A stretch of DNA of 64,000 nucleotides, taken from NCBI RefSeq assembly GCF_011752565.1, contig NZ_VWXK01000015.1, positions 62,001-126,000 of the forward strand, written 5' to 3'. The notes under the pieces were generated by a model. That model saw nothing but the letters and a program-made list of their open reading frames with translations, was not told where the DNA came from and searched no databases. A program made the translations under genes and the position numbers. Positions within the stretch are counted from its first letter, which is position 1. Each line of letters begins with the position of its first letter. This document shows positions 35,707 through 43,641 of this stretch, piece by piece. The stretch is from Pantoea sp. Ap-967. Lineage in GTDB: Bacteria > Pseudomonadota > Gammaproteobacteria > Pseudomonadales > Pseudomonadaceae.

Positions 35707-35994
35707 TCATGTGTTTCCAGGCTCTACCAGCGCGGGGCTCAAGCGCCGGGGCATGGCCACCTTGAGCAGCCACAGGCACACCAGCATCACCCCCGCCCCT
35801 GCCCCCAGCGCTACCAAACGCTGGGGCTGCGGGCTCGCGGCATCGAGGCCGAGCATCAGCAGGTAGCCACCCAGGGCCATCAGCGTCAGATACAGAAACC
35901 CACCCAGCAGCAGTACCAGGGTCAACAGCAGACGCCAGCGCAGCCGCGGGCGAACGACGCGCCCGGTTTCGGCAGGGGGAGCGGCCTGGGGCAT
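35707..35994 (-). CDS. Small inner-membrane protein
   Basis: 95 aa from ATG at 35994. Two hydrophobic segments (RLLLTLVLLLGGFLYLTLMA and LGAGAGVMLVCLWLL) joined by a short loop, with basic tails (RPRLRWR; MPRRLS). No recognised family. It lies 79 bases upstream of the histidine kinase start on the same strand and could be co-transcribed with that operon. Confidence 0.65.
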   Translation of the reverse strand: MPQAAPPAETGRVVRPRLRWRLLLTLVLLLGGFLYLTLMALGGYLLMLGLDAASPQPQRLVALGAGAGVMLVCLWLLKVAMPRRLSPALVEPGNT

Positions 35995-36247
35995 GGCATC
36001 ACACTCATTGGATCCATTCAAGAAGAGCAACAGTGGCGTAATGACAGCAGCGTGTCAATTACTGGGGGTTGCTCTTCAGTGAGTAGAGGATAGGCGCCAC
36101 AGCTCGCAGGGCTATACCAATGGATTATAAACAGCCCGCCATGGCCGGGTGCCTGCGCCTAGCATGGGGTTTCCCGGCAGCGCTGAACAGCGTCTAAACC
36201 GTTGAATTGTGCAAGCTTTTGGTGTCTAATGCGCGACTTGCCGTCGT

Positions 36248-36332
36248 GCCCCGATGGTGAAATTGGTAGACACATCGCACTTAAAATGCGCCGTCGCGAG
36301 ACGTCCCGGTTCGAGTCCGGGTCGGGGCACCA
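36248..36332 (+). tRNA. tRNA-Leu (anticodon TAA)
   Basis: 85 nt. Acceptor stem GCCCCGA pairs with TCGGGGC, T-arm GGTTCGAGTCC is intact, the anticodon loop ACTTAAAAT reads TAA, a long variable arm (class II) follows, and CCA is encoded. Decodes UUA and UUG. Confidence 0.97.
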
Positions 36333-36471
36333 TGTCCACCCCGTGGGCACCTGACGACTCCCTCCTGCAAAAGCCCATCGCCCCTGGCGGGCGGCGCTTT
36401 CAAGCTGCTCCCTGCAAGCCCCAACGCAACTGCTAGAGTTGAGCATGTCACCGCTCATCTGGAACGCCGCC

Positions 36472-36885
36472 ATGCGCTATTCCCTGCTCGATGGTCAACG
36501 CGACTTCATTCTGCTGATTGCTCGCGTGCTGCTGATGATCCTTTTCCTGATTTCCGGCTGGGCCAAGCTGACCGGGTTCGAGGGCACGGTGGGCTACATG
36601 ACCTCGCTGGGCGCTCCGGCACCGATGCTGGCGGCGGCGGTGGCGGTGGTCATGGAGTTTTTCGTCGCCATTGCCTTGATCCTGGGCTTCTATACCCGCC
36701 CGCTGGCGCTGCTGTTCGCCTTGTTCGTGCTCGGCACGGCCCTGCTTGGCCACCCTTTCTGGAACATGGTCGAACCTGAGCGTGCCGCCAACATGACGCA
36801 GTTCCTGAAGAACATGAGCATCCTCGGCGGCCTGCTGGTGCTGGCGGTCAGCGGCCCGGGCCGCTACTCGATCGACGGGCGCTGA
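36472..36885 (+). CDS. DoxX-family membrane protein
   Basis: 137 aa, four membrane segments. VLLMILFLISGWAKLTGF, then MEFFVAIALILGFYTRPLAL, and a C-terminal hydrophobic helix match DoxX/YphA-type proteins (some linked to thiol or redox stress). The start at 36472 has TGGAA upstream; an alternative ATG at 36445 would add nine residues. Confidence 0.85.
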   Translation: MRYSLLDGQRDFILLIARVLLMILFLISGWAKLTGFEGTVGYMTSLGAPAPMLAAAVAVVMEFFVAIALILGFYTRPLALLFALFVLGTALLGHPFWNMVEPERAANMTQFLKNMSILGGLLVLAVSGPGRYSIDGR

Positions 36886-36886
36886 G

Positions 36887-37081
36887 TCAGTCGTCCGGGT
36901 CGTCGTGCCAGGCGGGGTGACCAGGCTCGTCGTCGTCCAGGTCATCGAACAGCGCCTCGTCCTCTTCGACGTCGTCTTCGGCACCCTGGGCGTCGGCCTC
37001 TGGCTCGAAGTCGTCATCGAGGAATTCGTGGTCGAGCAGGTGATCATGCTCGGGCTCGTGCAGGTCGTCTTCGTCGCGCAT
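36887..37081 (-). CDS. Very acidic small protein
   Basis: 64 aa, about half Asp and Glu, with His and a few aromatic residues (HEFLDDDFEPEADAQGAEDD; ALFDDLDDDEPGHPAWHDDP). AGGAG stands five bases before ATG, supporting translation. Likely intrinsically disordered and possibly metal-binding or a nucleic-acid mimic; no family recognised. Convergent with the DoxX gene, one base between stop codons. Confidence 0.75.
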   Translation of the reverse strand: MRDEDDLHEPEHDHLLDHEFLDDDFEPEADAQGAEDDVEEDEALFDDLDDDEPGHPAWHDDPDD

Positions 37082-37204
37082 GGTGGCTCCTGGAATCGTG
37101 GCACGCCTGTATAGGCGGATCGGCGGGCGGGGTCAATGGGTGGCGTTAATGTTGGGTTAACCGGGCGGGCCCAGGCTGAAAGCTCTCCCTTCAAAACGCT
37201 TGTT

Positions 37205-37230
37205 GCCCGCCTTCATGGCGGGCTTTTTTT
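37205..37230 (+). terminator. Rho-independent terminator without an assigned gene
   Basis: GCCCGCC (37205-37211), five-base loop, GGCGGGC (37217-37223), then seven T. The nearest plus-strand gene (DoxX) ends 320 bases earlier, so it may end a long 3' region or a small RNA starting near 37140. A competing GGGCGGG segment lies at 37162-37170. Confidence 0.7.
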
Positions 37231-37258
37231 GCCTGGCTTACAAGCGCCGCATTCCCCC

Positions 37259-37345
37259 TGTAGGAGCGGGCTTGCCCCGCGAAGCAGGCGACGCAGTGCG
37301 TGGCACCGCCTTCGCCGGTGTTCGCGGGGCAAGCCCGCTCCTACA
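37259..37345. repeat. REP pair, 25-bp perfect inverted repeat
   Basis: Arms 37259-37283 and 37321-37345 carry the TGTAGGAGCGGGCTTGCCCC core and enclose a 37-base spacer. It lies in the 500-bp region between the acidic-protein gene and tRNA-Cys. Confidence 0.88.
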
Positions 37346-37387
37346 AAAATATAAGTTGAATCAGATAGTTACGATTCGCTCTATAGG

Positions 37388-37492
37388 AGCGCAGTTCGCA
37401 ATGTGCCCTTTCACGAAATGATGACAAGGGCCTTGGCACACTAACCCTGCTTCTCTCGTTCTTTTGAACCCGCCACTGGTTGGCGGGTTTTT
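37388..37492 (+). ncRNA. Candidate structured small RNA
   Basis: About 105 nt with no open frame. A possible promoter precedes it (TTGAAT, 18 bases, TCTATA just upstream of 37388). Inside, GTGCCCTT (37403-37410) can pair with AAGGGC and GGCAC (37426-37439), giving a bulged hairpin, then a pyrimidine-rich single-stranded stretch, then a clear terminator (CCCGCCA-CTGGT-TGGCGGG, 37469-37487, with T-run). Size and layout fit a Hfq-type small RNA; it matches no family I know. Confidence 0.45.
37467..37492 (+). terminator. Rho-independent terminator of the candidate RNA
   Basis: AACCCGCCA (37467-37475), short loop CTGGT, TGGCGGGTTTTT (37481-37492), then more T. A nine-bp stem with an AU-rich tail. 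Reads on the plus strand, with no protein gene immediately upstream. Confidence 0.8.
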
Positions 37493-37539
37493 CTTTTTCA
37501 GGGCCCGGACTGACCATTGGCGGCCAATTCGCAGGCATT

Positions 37540-37575
37540 AAAAAAGCCCCGCAACCTCAAGGGTTGCGGGGCTTT
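37540..37575 (-). terminator. Terminator downstream of tRNA-Cys
   Basis: On the minus strand the stem AAAGCCCCGCAACCC / GGTTGCGGGGCTTTTTT with a four-base TTGA loop ends just 7 bases after the tRNA-Cys CCA. The A/T runs on both sides would let it also stop plus-strand transcripts. Confidence 0.85.
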
Positions 37576-37582
37576 CGAATGG

Positions 37583-37656
37583 TGGAGGCCGAGGTCGGAA
37601 TCGAACCGGCGTAGACGGATTTGCAATCCGGAGCATAACCACTTTGCTACTCGGCC
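37583..37656 (-). tRNA. tRNA-Cys (anticodon GCA)
   Basis: 74 nt on the minus strand. Acceptor GGCCGAG pairs with CTCGGCC, the anticodon loop ATTGCAAAT reads GCA, the T-loop GGTTCGATTCC is present and CCA is encoded. Followed by its own terminator. Confidence 0.97.
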
Positions 37657-37810
37657 TCAAAGGTCGGATCTAGCTGCTTGCGCTTTGCTATCTCCTTGAA
37701 ACGCTGAACCTTTTTCAAAGTTTGCTGCGTTTCGATGGGCGCCATTATGTCCGCATTCGTTTCACCTTGCAACCCCCTGAACGAAAAAAAATTTCAACGG
37801 GCTCAAGGTG

Positions 37811-38830
37811 TTAGCGCCAGCGGCTGAGTTTACTCCACAAACCGACCACGGTGTTCTCCAGCGTACCGCTGGCCGCCATGCCGATGCGCTCCTGCAAACT
37901 CTTGCGCTCGGCATAGTGCAGGTGGAACAGGTTGGCCGTGCGGGCGCGGTCGCTGAGGTATTCGTCGCTGGTCTGCAGCGCATCCACCAGCTTGCGGTTC
38001 AGCGCAGCGACGCCGAGCCAGACTTCACCGGTGGCCACTTCATCAATGTGCAACTGCGGGCGGTAGCGGGAAACAAAATCCTTGAACAGCTGGTGGGTGA
38101 TGTCCAGGTCTTCCTGGAATTTCTCCCGGCCCTTCTCGGTGTTCTCGCCGAACACGGTCAGGGTGCGCTTGTATTCTCCGGCCGTCAGCACCTCGAAATC
38201 GATGTCGTGCTTTTTCAACAGGCGGTTGACGTTGGGCAACTGGGCCACCACGCCAATCGAGCCGAGTACGGCGAACGGCGCACTGACGATCTTCTCGCCG
38301 ATACAGGCCATCATGTAACCACCGCTGGCGGCAACCTTGTCGATGCACACCGTCAACGGAATACCGGCCTGGCGAATGCGCGCAAGCTGGGAAGCAGCCA
38401 GGCCATAGCTGTGCACCAGGCCACCCCCGCTCTCCAGGCGCAGCACCACTTCATCACGCGGCGTGGCAAGGGTGAGCAGCGCGGTGATTTCGTTGCGCAG
38501 GCTCTCGGTGGCCGATGCCTTGATATCGCCATCGAAGTCGAGCACGAACACCCGGCTCTTTTCGTCGGCCTTGGCCTTTTTCTGCTGTTTTTGCTCCTTG
38601 GCCTGCTGCTTGCGCAGGGCCTTGAGCTCGGCCTTGTCGAACAGGCCGCTTTCCAGGCGCTCGCGCAGCTCTTTATAGAACGTATTCAAGCGCGTGACCT
38701 GCAATTGGCCACCGGCCTTGCGTCGGCCCTTGCCGCGCAGCCCGGCAATGGCCGACAACACCACCAGAATGGCAATCACCAAGGTGGCGGTTTTAGCGAG
38801 AAAGCTTGCGTATTCGGCAAGAAACTCCAC
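37811..38830 (-). CDS. sohB: Inner-membrane protease SohB (peptidase S49)
   Basis: 339 aa. One N-terminal membrane anchor (LAKTATLVIAILVVLSAIAG), a Lys/Gln-rich linker (about residues 66-90, KALRKQQAKEQKQQKKAKAD), then the S49 domain with catalytic-Ser region VCIDKVAASGGYMMAC and GSIGVVAQLPNVNRLLK. Related to SppA signal-peptide peptidases; E. coli SohB suppresses degP loss. The start is GTG with AAGGAG six bases upstream. Confidence 0.93.
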   Translation of the reverse strand: MEFLAEYASFLAKTATLVIAILVVLSAIAGLRGKGRRKAGGQLQVTRLNTFYKELRERLESGLFDKAELKALRKQQAKEQKQQKKAKADEKSRVFVLDFDGDIKASATESLRNEITALLTLATPRDEVVLRLESGGGLVHSYGLAASQLARIRQAGIPLTVCIDKVAASGGYMMACIGEKIVSAPFAVLGSIGVVAQLPNVNRLLKKHDIDFEVLTAGEYKRTLTVFGENTEKGREKFQEDLDITHQLFKDFVSRYRPQLHIDEVATGEVWLGVAALNRKLVDALQTSDEYLSDRARTANLFHLHYAERKSLQERIGMAASGTLENTVVGLWSKLSRWR

Positions 38831-39025
38831 GTTGACTCCTTAATAACCTGCGCCCGTTCGGCGCGAAACTGAACCAAGCATACCGGTGCGCCCGTGCCCT
38901 CGCCAGCCGAGGTAAACGCTGGCAACACAGTTCAAACAACCTTTTCAAACGCTTGTATGTTTTTTCGTTGACAGCCTGTGTGGGGCATCCTAACCTCGCA
39001 GCAACCTCCAAAGCCGGATACCTTC

Positions 39026-39736
39026 GTGGGCAACCTCTACCTGATCCGCCATGGCCAAGCCTCTTTCGGCGCTGACGACTACGACGTCCTGTCGCCAGTG
39101 GGCGTGCGCCAGAGCCAGGCACTGGGCGAACACCTGGCCCGGCTTGGCCTGCAACTGGACCGCTGCGTGGCGGGTGACCTGCGTCGTCAGCAGGATACCG
39201 CGCGGCTGGCCCTGCAAGCCCTGCAGCACGAAGGCTGCGCGATTCCGCCCATTGAGACTGACGCAGCCTTCAACGAGTTCGATGCCGACGGCGTGATCCG
39301 CGCCCTGTTGCCGGCCTTGCTTGAGGATGAGCCCCAGGCCCGCGACATCCTGCGCAACGGCGCACAGAACCGTAGCGAGTTCCAGCGCCTGTTCGCCTTG
39401 ATGGTGCAGCGCTGGCATGCCGGCGAGCACGCAGGCGATGGCCTGGAAACCTGGCAGGCATTCACCGCCCGGGTACAGGCCGGCTTGCAGCGGCTGCTGG
39501 ACGCCGCCGGCAGTGGCGGCAACATCGCCGTCTTTACCTCCGGTGGCACCATTGCCGCCCTGCTCCACCTGGTCACCGGCATCACCCCCAGTCAGGCCTT
39601 TGCGCTGAACTGGCAAATCATCAACACGTCGCTCAGCCAGCTGAAGTTCCGCGGCCGCGACGTGGCCCTGGCTTCCTTCAACAGCCAAGCCCACGTGCAA
39701 CTGTTGAGGGCGCCGGAGCTCATCACCTACCGTTGA
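39026..39736 (+). CDS. Histidine phosphatase superfamily protein
   Basis: 236 aa. Catalytic RHG motif LYLIRHGQASFG at the N-terminus and second catalytic His region expected in the C-terminal half; here FTSGGTIAALL replaces the more usual GH motif, so the family assignment rests on the RHG and on LRRQQDTARLAL. The start is GTG at 39026; a GTG 16 codons earlier is possible. 56 bases before the SCP2 gene in the same direction, perhaps with a role in the acyl-CoA / 4-hydroxyacyl set that follows. Confidence 0.85.
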   Translation: MGNLYLIRHGQASFGADDYDVLSPVGVRQSQALGEHLARLGLQLDRCVAGDLRRQQDTARLALQALQHEGCAIPPIETDAAFNEFDADGVIRALLPALLEDEPQARDILRNGAQNRSEFQRLFALMVQRWHAGEHAGDGLETWQAFTARVQAGLQRLLDAAGSGGNIAVFTSGGTIAALLHLVTGITPSQAFALNWQIINTSLSQLKFRGRDVALASFNSQAHVQLLRAPELITYR

Positions 39737-39792
39737 GCCCGGCCTGTTTTGTCCCTGCGGGGATATGAATACCACTCTATAAGGAATGCACC

Positions 39793-40110
39793 ATGACCTC
39801 CGTAGCTGATGCCGTGAAAAAGATGCAAGAGAAGTTCAACCCGTCCGCGGCCGCTGGCCTGGACCTGGTGTTCGGCTTCAACATCACCGACGAAAACAAG
39901 CACTACGCGCTGATCGTCAAGGACGGCACCTGCGACCTGCAGGAAGGCGAAAACCCGGATGCCAACTGCACCCTGGTAATGGACAGCGAAACCCTCAAGG
40001 GTATCGTCAGCGGTGAAACCGACGGCATGCAGGCCTTCATGGGCGGCAAGCTGCGTGTCGAAGGCGACATGATGCTGTCGATGAAACTCAGCGAGCTGTT
40101 CCCTTCCTGA
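39793..40110 (+). CDS. SCP2 sterol-binding domain protein
   Basis: 105 aa, a single SCP2 domain (FGFNITDENKHYALIVKDGTCDL; LKGIVSGETDGMQAFMGGKLRVEG). Such proteins bind fatty acyl-CoA or other lipids. AAGGAA stands upstream of ATG. Sits between the phosphatase and APH-like kinase genes; a terminator follows. Confidence 0.9.
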   Translation: MTSVADAVKKMQEKFNPSAAAGLDLVFGFNITDENKHYALIVKDGTCDLQEGENPDANCTLVMDSETLKGIVSGETDGMQAFMGGKLRVEGDMMLSMKLSELFPS

Positions 40111-40134
40111 GTGGCGGGCAGCACGCGAGCACGA

Positions 40135-40168
40135 AAAACCGAAGCCTGAGTGGCTTCGGTTTTTTTTT
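40135..40168 (+). terminator. Rho-independent terminator after the SCP2 gene
   Basis: AAAACCGAAGCC-TGAGT-GGCTTCGGTTTTTTTT, a stem of about 12 bp with an eight-T tail. It separates the phosphatase/SCP2 pair from the kinase/SDR pair, so the latter probably has its own promoter (about 126 bases remain before the next ATG). Confidence 0.9.
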
Positions 40169-40294
40169 GCCCGGCATTCGGGGCAGTGATCGACCGGCAA
40201 CACCCTTGCCTATATGGCCCTGGCACGCTTGTTCCAACCTGGCAAGGCCATTAGATTAGCCAATAGTCGTTGCGACAGAAAATAAGGAAAACGC

Positions 40295-41362
40295 ATGACG
40301 CTCACCGACCAGTCCACCCAGGTACGCCCCGGCGAAGAACTCGACGCGGCCGTCATCGATCCTTACCTCAAGGCCACCATCGCCGGCCTGAGCGGCCAGC
40401 CGCGCATCAGCCAGTTTCCAGGTGGCGCCTCCAACCTCACGTATCTGGTGAGCTACCCGGAGCGCGAGTTCGTGCTGCGCCGGCCACCGTTCGGCCAGAA
40501 GGCCAAGTCGGCCCACGACATGGGCCGCGAATTTCGTATCCTCAACCAGCTCAACCATGGCTTCCCTTACTGCCCCAAGGCCTATGCCCATTGCACCGAC
40601 ACCTCGTTGATCGGCGGCGAGTTCTATGTGATGGAACGGGTGAATGGCATCATCCTGCGCTCGGACATTCCCACCGGGCTGGGCCTGGACCCTGCACGCA
40701 CCGAGGCCCTGTGCAAAAGCTTCATCGACCGGCTGGTTGAACTGCACCAGGTTGACTACGAGGCCTGCGGCCTGGCCGACCTGGGCAAGCCAGAAGGCTA
40801 TGTGCAGCGCCAGGTCGAAGGCTGGGCCAGCCGCTACGAAAAGGCCCTGACCCCCGATGCACCGCGCTGGGAGCAGGTAGTGGCCTGGCTCCACGCGAAA
40901 ATGCCCGCCGACCACCCGCGCCCAGGCATCGTGCACAACGACTACCGCTTCGATAACGTGATTCTCGATGCCAACAACCCCATGCGCATCATCGGTGTAC
41001 TGGACTGGGAGATGGCCACCCTTGGCGACCCGCTGATGGACCTGGGCAACAGCTTGGCGTACTGGATCGAGGCCAGCGACCCGGCCCCGGTGCAATTGAT
41101 GCGGCGCCAACCGAGCAACGCCCCGGGCATGCTCACCCGTGCCGAGTTCGTCGCCTATTACGCCGAGCGCGCAGGTATCGAACTGGAAAACTTCAATTAC
41201 TACTATTGCTATGGCCTGTTCCGCCTGGCCGGCATCGTGCAGCAGATCTACTACCGCTACTACCACGGCCAGACCCAGGACAAACGCTTCGCCCAGTTCA
41301 TCCACATGAACCGCTTACTGGAGCAGATGAGCCTGCAGGTCATCGGCAGATCTCCCCTTTGA
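40295..41362 (+). CDS. APH-like acyl-CoA kinase (ACAD10/11 and LvaA type)
   Basis: 355 aa aminoglycoside-phosphotransferase fold. Glycine loop FPGGASNLTYLVSY, catalytic HNDYRFDN (the Brenner motif) and metal-binding GVLDWEMATLGDP. This subfamily, seen as LvaA in P. putida levulinate catabolism and as the kinase domain of ACAD10/11, phosphorylates the hydroxyl of 4-hydroxyacyl-CoA. It is followed by an SDR and, 3 kb away, an acyl-CoA dehydrogenase of the matching type. Substrate inferred; a link to antibiotic resistance is unlikely. Confidence 0.85.
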   Translation: MTLTDQSTQVRPGEELDAAVIDPYLKATIAGLSGQPRISQFPGGASNLTYLVSYPEREFVLRRPPFGQKAKSAHDMGREFRILNQLNHGFPYCPKAYAHCTDTSLIGGEFYVMERVNGIILRSDIPTGLGLDPARTEALCKSFIDRLVELHQVDYEACGLADLGKPEGYVQRQVEGWASRYEKALTPDAPRWEQVVAWLHAKMPADHPRPGIVHNDYRFDNVILDANNPMRIIGVLDWEMATLGDPLMDLGNSLAYWIEASDPAPVQLMRRQPSNAPGMLTRAEFVAYYAERAGIELENFNYYYCYGLFRLAGIVQQIYYRYYHGQTQDKRFAQFIHMNRLLEQMSLQVIGRSPL

Positions 41363-41385
41363 TGCCAGACAACAAGGAAAACAGC

Positions 41386-42153
41386 ATGTCCAAGACCCAC
41401 CTGTTCGACCTCGACGGCAAGATCGCCTTCGTCTCCGGCGCCAGCCGCGGTATCGGTGAAGCCATCGCCCACCTGCTGGCCCAGCAGGGGGCCCATGTGA
41501 TCGTCTCCAGCCGCAAGCTCGACGGCTGCCAGCACGTGGCCGAGGCAATCATCGCCGCCGGCGGCAAGGCAACCCCGGTTGCCTGCCACATCGGTGAGCT
41601 GGAACAGATCCAGCAGGTGTTCGCCGGCATCCGCGAACAGTTCGGGCGCCTGGACATCCTGGTCAACAACGCCGCCACCAACCCGCAGTTCTGCAACGTG
41701 CTGGACACCGACCCGGGGGCGTTCCAGAAGACCGTCGACGTCAACATCCGTGGTTACTTCTTCATGTCGGTGGAAGCCGGCAAGCTGATGCGCGAAGGGG
41801 GTGGCGGCAGCATCATCAACGTGGCTTCGATCAATGGCGTGTCGCCGGGGCACTTCCAGGGCATCTATTCGGTGACCAAGGCGGCGGTGATCAACATGAC
41901 CAAGGTGTTCGCCAAGGAGTGCGCAGCGTTTGGCATTCGCTGCAACGCCCTACTGCCGGGCCTGACCGACACCAAGTTCGCCTCGGCGCTGGTGAAGAAC
42001 GAAGCGATCCTCAAAACCGCGCTGCAGCAGATTCCACTCAAGCGCGTGGCAGACCCTTCGGAAATGGCCGGGGCGGTGCTGTACCTGGCCAGTGATGCGT
42101 CCAGCTATACCACCGGCACGGCGCTCAACGTGGACGGTGGCTACCTGTCCTGA
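41386..42153 (+). CDS. SDR-family oxidoreductase
   Basis: 255 aa from ATG at 41386 (AAGGAAA upstream). NAD(P) site VSGASRGIGEAIAHLLA, LVNNAAT, catalytic SINGVSPGHFQGIYSVTKAAV (Tyr-x-x-x-Lys) and C-terminal GTALNVDGGYLS, as in 3-hydroxyacyl-CoA dehydrogenases/reductases. 23 bases after the kinase gene, so one operon; likely oxidises a beta-hydroxyacyl-CoA of the same pathway. Confidence 0.9.
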   Translation: MSKTHLFDLDGKIAFVSGASRGIGEAIAHLLAQQGAHVIVSSRKLDGCQHVAEAIIAAGGKATPVACHIGELEQIQQVFAGIREQFGRLDILVNNAATNPQFCNVLDTDPGAFQKTVDVNIRGYFFMSVEAGKLMREGGGGSIINVASINGVSPGHFQGIYSVTKAAVINMTKVFAKECAAFGIRCNALLPGLTDTKFASALVKNEAILKTALQQIPLKRVADPSEMAGAVLYLASDASSYTTGTALNVDGGYLS

Positions 42154-42194
42154 GCGAGGTGGCGCAGGGAACATTGCCAGCCGCCGCGCCGCCC

Positions 42195-42241
42195 CCTGTA
42201 GGAGCGAGCAAAGCTCGCGATGCGCCGTACAAGCGGCGCCC
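42195..42241. repeat. Single REP unit
   Basis: One palindromic unit of the GAGCGAGCAAAGCTCGCGAT subtype with a short GC-rich tail (GCGCCGTACAAGCGGCGC). It lies between the SDR stop and the convergent lipoprotein gene. Confidence 0.75.
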
Positions 42242-42253
42242 GCTAGGCCGCCG

Positions 42254-42604
42254 TTACAGGCAGGTCGCCGCTGCAGCCCGGCGCTGCAAGGCCACGCCAT
42301 CGTTCTTCTGCGCGTAGTAATCCACGTGGGTTCCGCCCGCCTGTGGGTACACGTCGACGAACGACTCGGCCTCGCGGGTATACACCGTCAACCCGCCCTG
42401 CTTGCGCGGTTCCAGGTAGCCACTGGCGTCATCGCCGAACACGTCCTCCTTCTGCCAGCTGAACTGAATGCATTGGGCAACCAGCTCCGGCGCCTTGCGC
42501 GAATCGAGCTGCGCGGTCGGTTTGCCAGCGCGCGCCGTGTCCATGGCCGCGCTCGCGCAACCAACCAACACCAGCGCCGCAGCCATCGGCAGAATTGCTC
42601 GCAT
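42254..42604 (-). CDS. Putative lipoprotein
   Basis: 116 aa from ATG at 42604 (GAGGATGGA upstream). Lipobox LVLVGCAS in the N-terminus; body has two more Cys (VAQCIQFSW and AATCL) that may form a disulfide. Sequence LVAQCIQFSWQKEDVFGDD and SFVDVYPQAGGTHVDYY is distinctive, but I know no function for it. Convergent with the SDR operon. Confidence 0.75.
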   Translation of the reverse strand: MRAILPMAAALVLVGCASAAMDTARAGKPTAQLDSRKAPELVAQCIQFSWQKEDVFGDDASGYLEPRKQGGLTVYTREAESFVDVYPQAGGTHVDYYAQKNDGVALQRRAAAATCL

Positions 42605-42782
42605 GTTCCATCCTCGGGGCAAAAAAAGAACGCGACTCTAGCATTGGCCAGGCACAGCGCGCAGCTGCCAGAGCGCCATTCATCCTTGGCCCGACAAAAT
42701 ATTGCGCGGCAAGGAAACCAAATGGATCGTTTCCAGTCTCAGGATGTGTCCCGTAAACCTTTGCGGATCAAGGACCTATATT

Positions 42783-42965
42783 GTGAAGACTCGCTTTGCC
42801 GGCCTTGCGCTGACTGCCACCGTGCTGCTCCTGTCGGGCTGCTATCACCATCATTACCGTGATGACGGCGGCTGGCGCGATGACGACCGCGGCCATCGTC
42901 ACCACCACCATGATCGCGACGATGACGATGATCGTCAGTGGCGCGGTGACCGTTACGGGCGCTGA
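42783..42965 (+). CDS. Small His/Asp/Arg-rich lipoprotein
   Basis: 60 aa from GTG at 42783, with AAGGA nine bases upstream. Signal peptide with lipobox LLLSGC, mature part is CYHHHYRDDGGWRDDDRGHR followed by a run of His and Asp, almost all His, Asp, Arg and Gly. The clustered His-Asp suggests divalent metal binding at the outer membrane; this is inference from composition. Not in an obvious operon; 73 bases before the glycine-zipper gene. Confidence 0.65.
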   Translation: MKTRFAGLALTATVLLLSGCYHHHYRDDGGWRDDDRGHRHHHHDRDDDDDRQWRGDRYGR

Positions 42966-43038
42966 GGCGTCTTTACCCCCCTGACCCGCCGCCCGACCGT
43001 GCGGCATTCAACCTGATGACTCCTTCGAGGTTTCTAAC

Positions 43039-43431
43039 ATGCGTCTGACTCTACCTTCCCTCGCCCTTGGCCTGCTGCTGTGCCAAGGCGCTTTCGCCGG
43101 TGACGGTACCGCCGCCATCGGTGGTGGCCTGGGTGGTGTTCTGGGCAACGTGGTCGGCCAGCAACTCGGTGGCCGCACCGGCGCCGCCATCGGTGCCGGT
43201 GTCGGCGGTGCAGCCGGCAGCGCCGTAGGCGCGCGCAAGGGCAACCGCACCGAAGCCGCCATCGGCGGTGGCCTGGGCTCGGCCGGCGGTTCGCTGCTGG
43301 GCGGCAGCGTCGGCGGCAAGGCCGGCTCGACCATCGGCGCCGGCCTCGGCGGTGCAGCAGGTGGCGCCATCGGCAACCACCTGGGTGACAGCAACAGCAG
43401 CAAGAAGCACCGCCGCCACCGTCACCGCTGA
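43039..43431 (+). CDS. Secreted glycine-zipper protein
   Basis: 130 aa. Signal peptide (cleavage near GAFA-G), then several glycine-zipper repeats (GGGLGGVLGNVVGQQLGG; GAAIGAGVGGAAGSAVGA; further copies) and a basic tail KKHRRHRHR. Glycine zippers pack helices in membranes; the protein probably associates with the envelope. Some such domains occur in OmpA-linked and Rcs-type proteins. Role unknown. Confidence 0.75.
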   Translation: MRLTLPSLALGLLLCQGAFAGDGTAAIGGGLGGVLGNVVGQQLGGRTGAAIGAGVGGAAGSAVGARKGNRTEAAIGGGLGSAGGSLLGGSVGGKAGSTIGAGLGGAAGGAIGNHLGDSNSSKKHRRHRHR

Positions 43432-43567
43432 CCGATTGCGTACTGCCAGGCCGGCCCCCGCGTGGGCCGGCCTGTTGCATTCGGGCAAAGAAATGTAACA
43501 GCTCAATCCTCGGCATCACAGGCAAACGGGGCTAGTCTCAGCCCATGTGATACCGGGCCCCTCTGAC

Positions 43568-43617
43568 GGCTGCCACGCCGTGATGTCGGATCACTGCTGC
43601 CACATGCACGGGCAGCC
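43568..43617 (+). promoter_or_regulatory. Leader of terC able to form two alternative folds
   Basis: GGCTGCC (43568-43574) can pair with GGCAGCC (43611-43617) around an inner hairpin GTGAT-GTCGG-ATCAC (43580-43594); alternatively GCTGCC (43596-43601) pairs with GGCAGC (43611-43616). The folds exclude each other and end 24 bases before the terC start. A regulatory RNA is possible; the sequence does not visibly match the yybP-ykoY manganese riboswitch. Confidence 0.35.
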
Positions 43618-43641
43618 ACGTCGATCGATCAGGAGGGGCTC

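Noticed and set aside
36248..37656. A genomic island anchored on tRNA-Leu or tRNA-Cys
   Set aside because: No integrase, no repeated tRNA 3' end and no change in gene style in the flanks.
40295..41362. An aminoglycoside resistance gene
   Set aside because: The APH fold is of the acyl-CoA kinase subfamily and sits with an SDR and fatty-acid-type genes.
43531..43641. A yybP-ykoY manganese riboswitch before terC
   Set aside because: The consensus loops of that riboswitch could not be aligned by eye; kept only as a possible structured leader.
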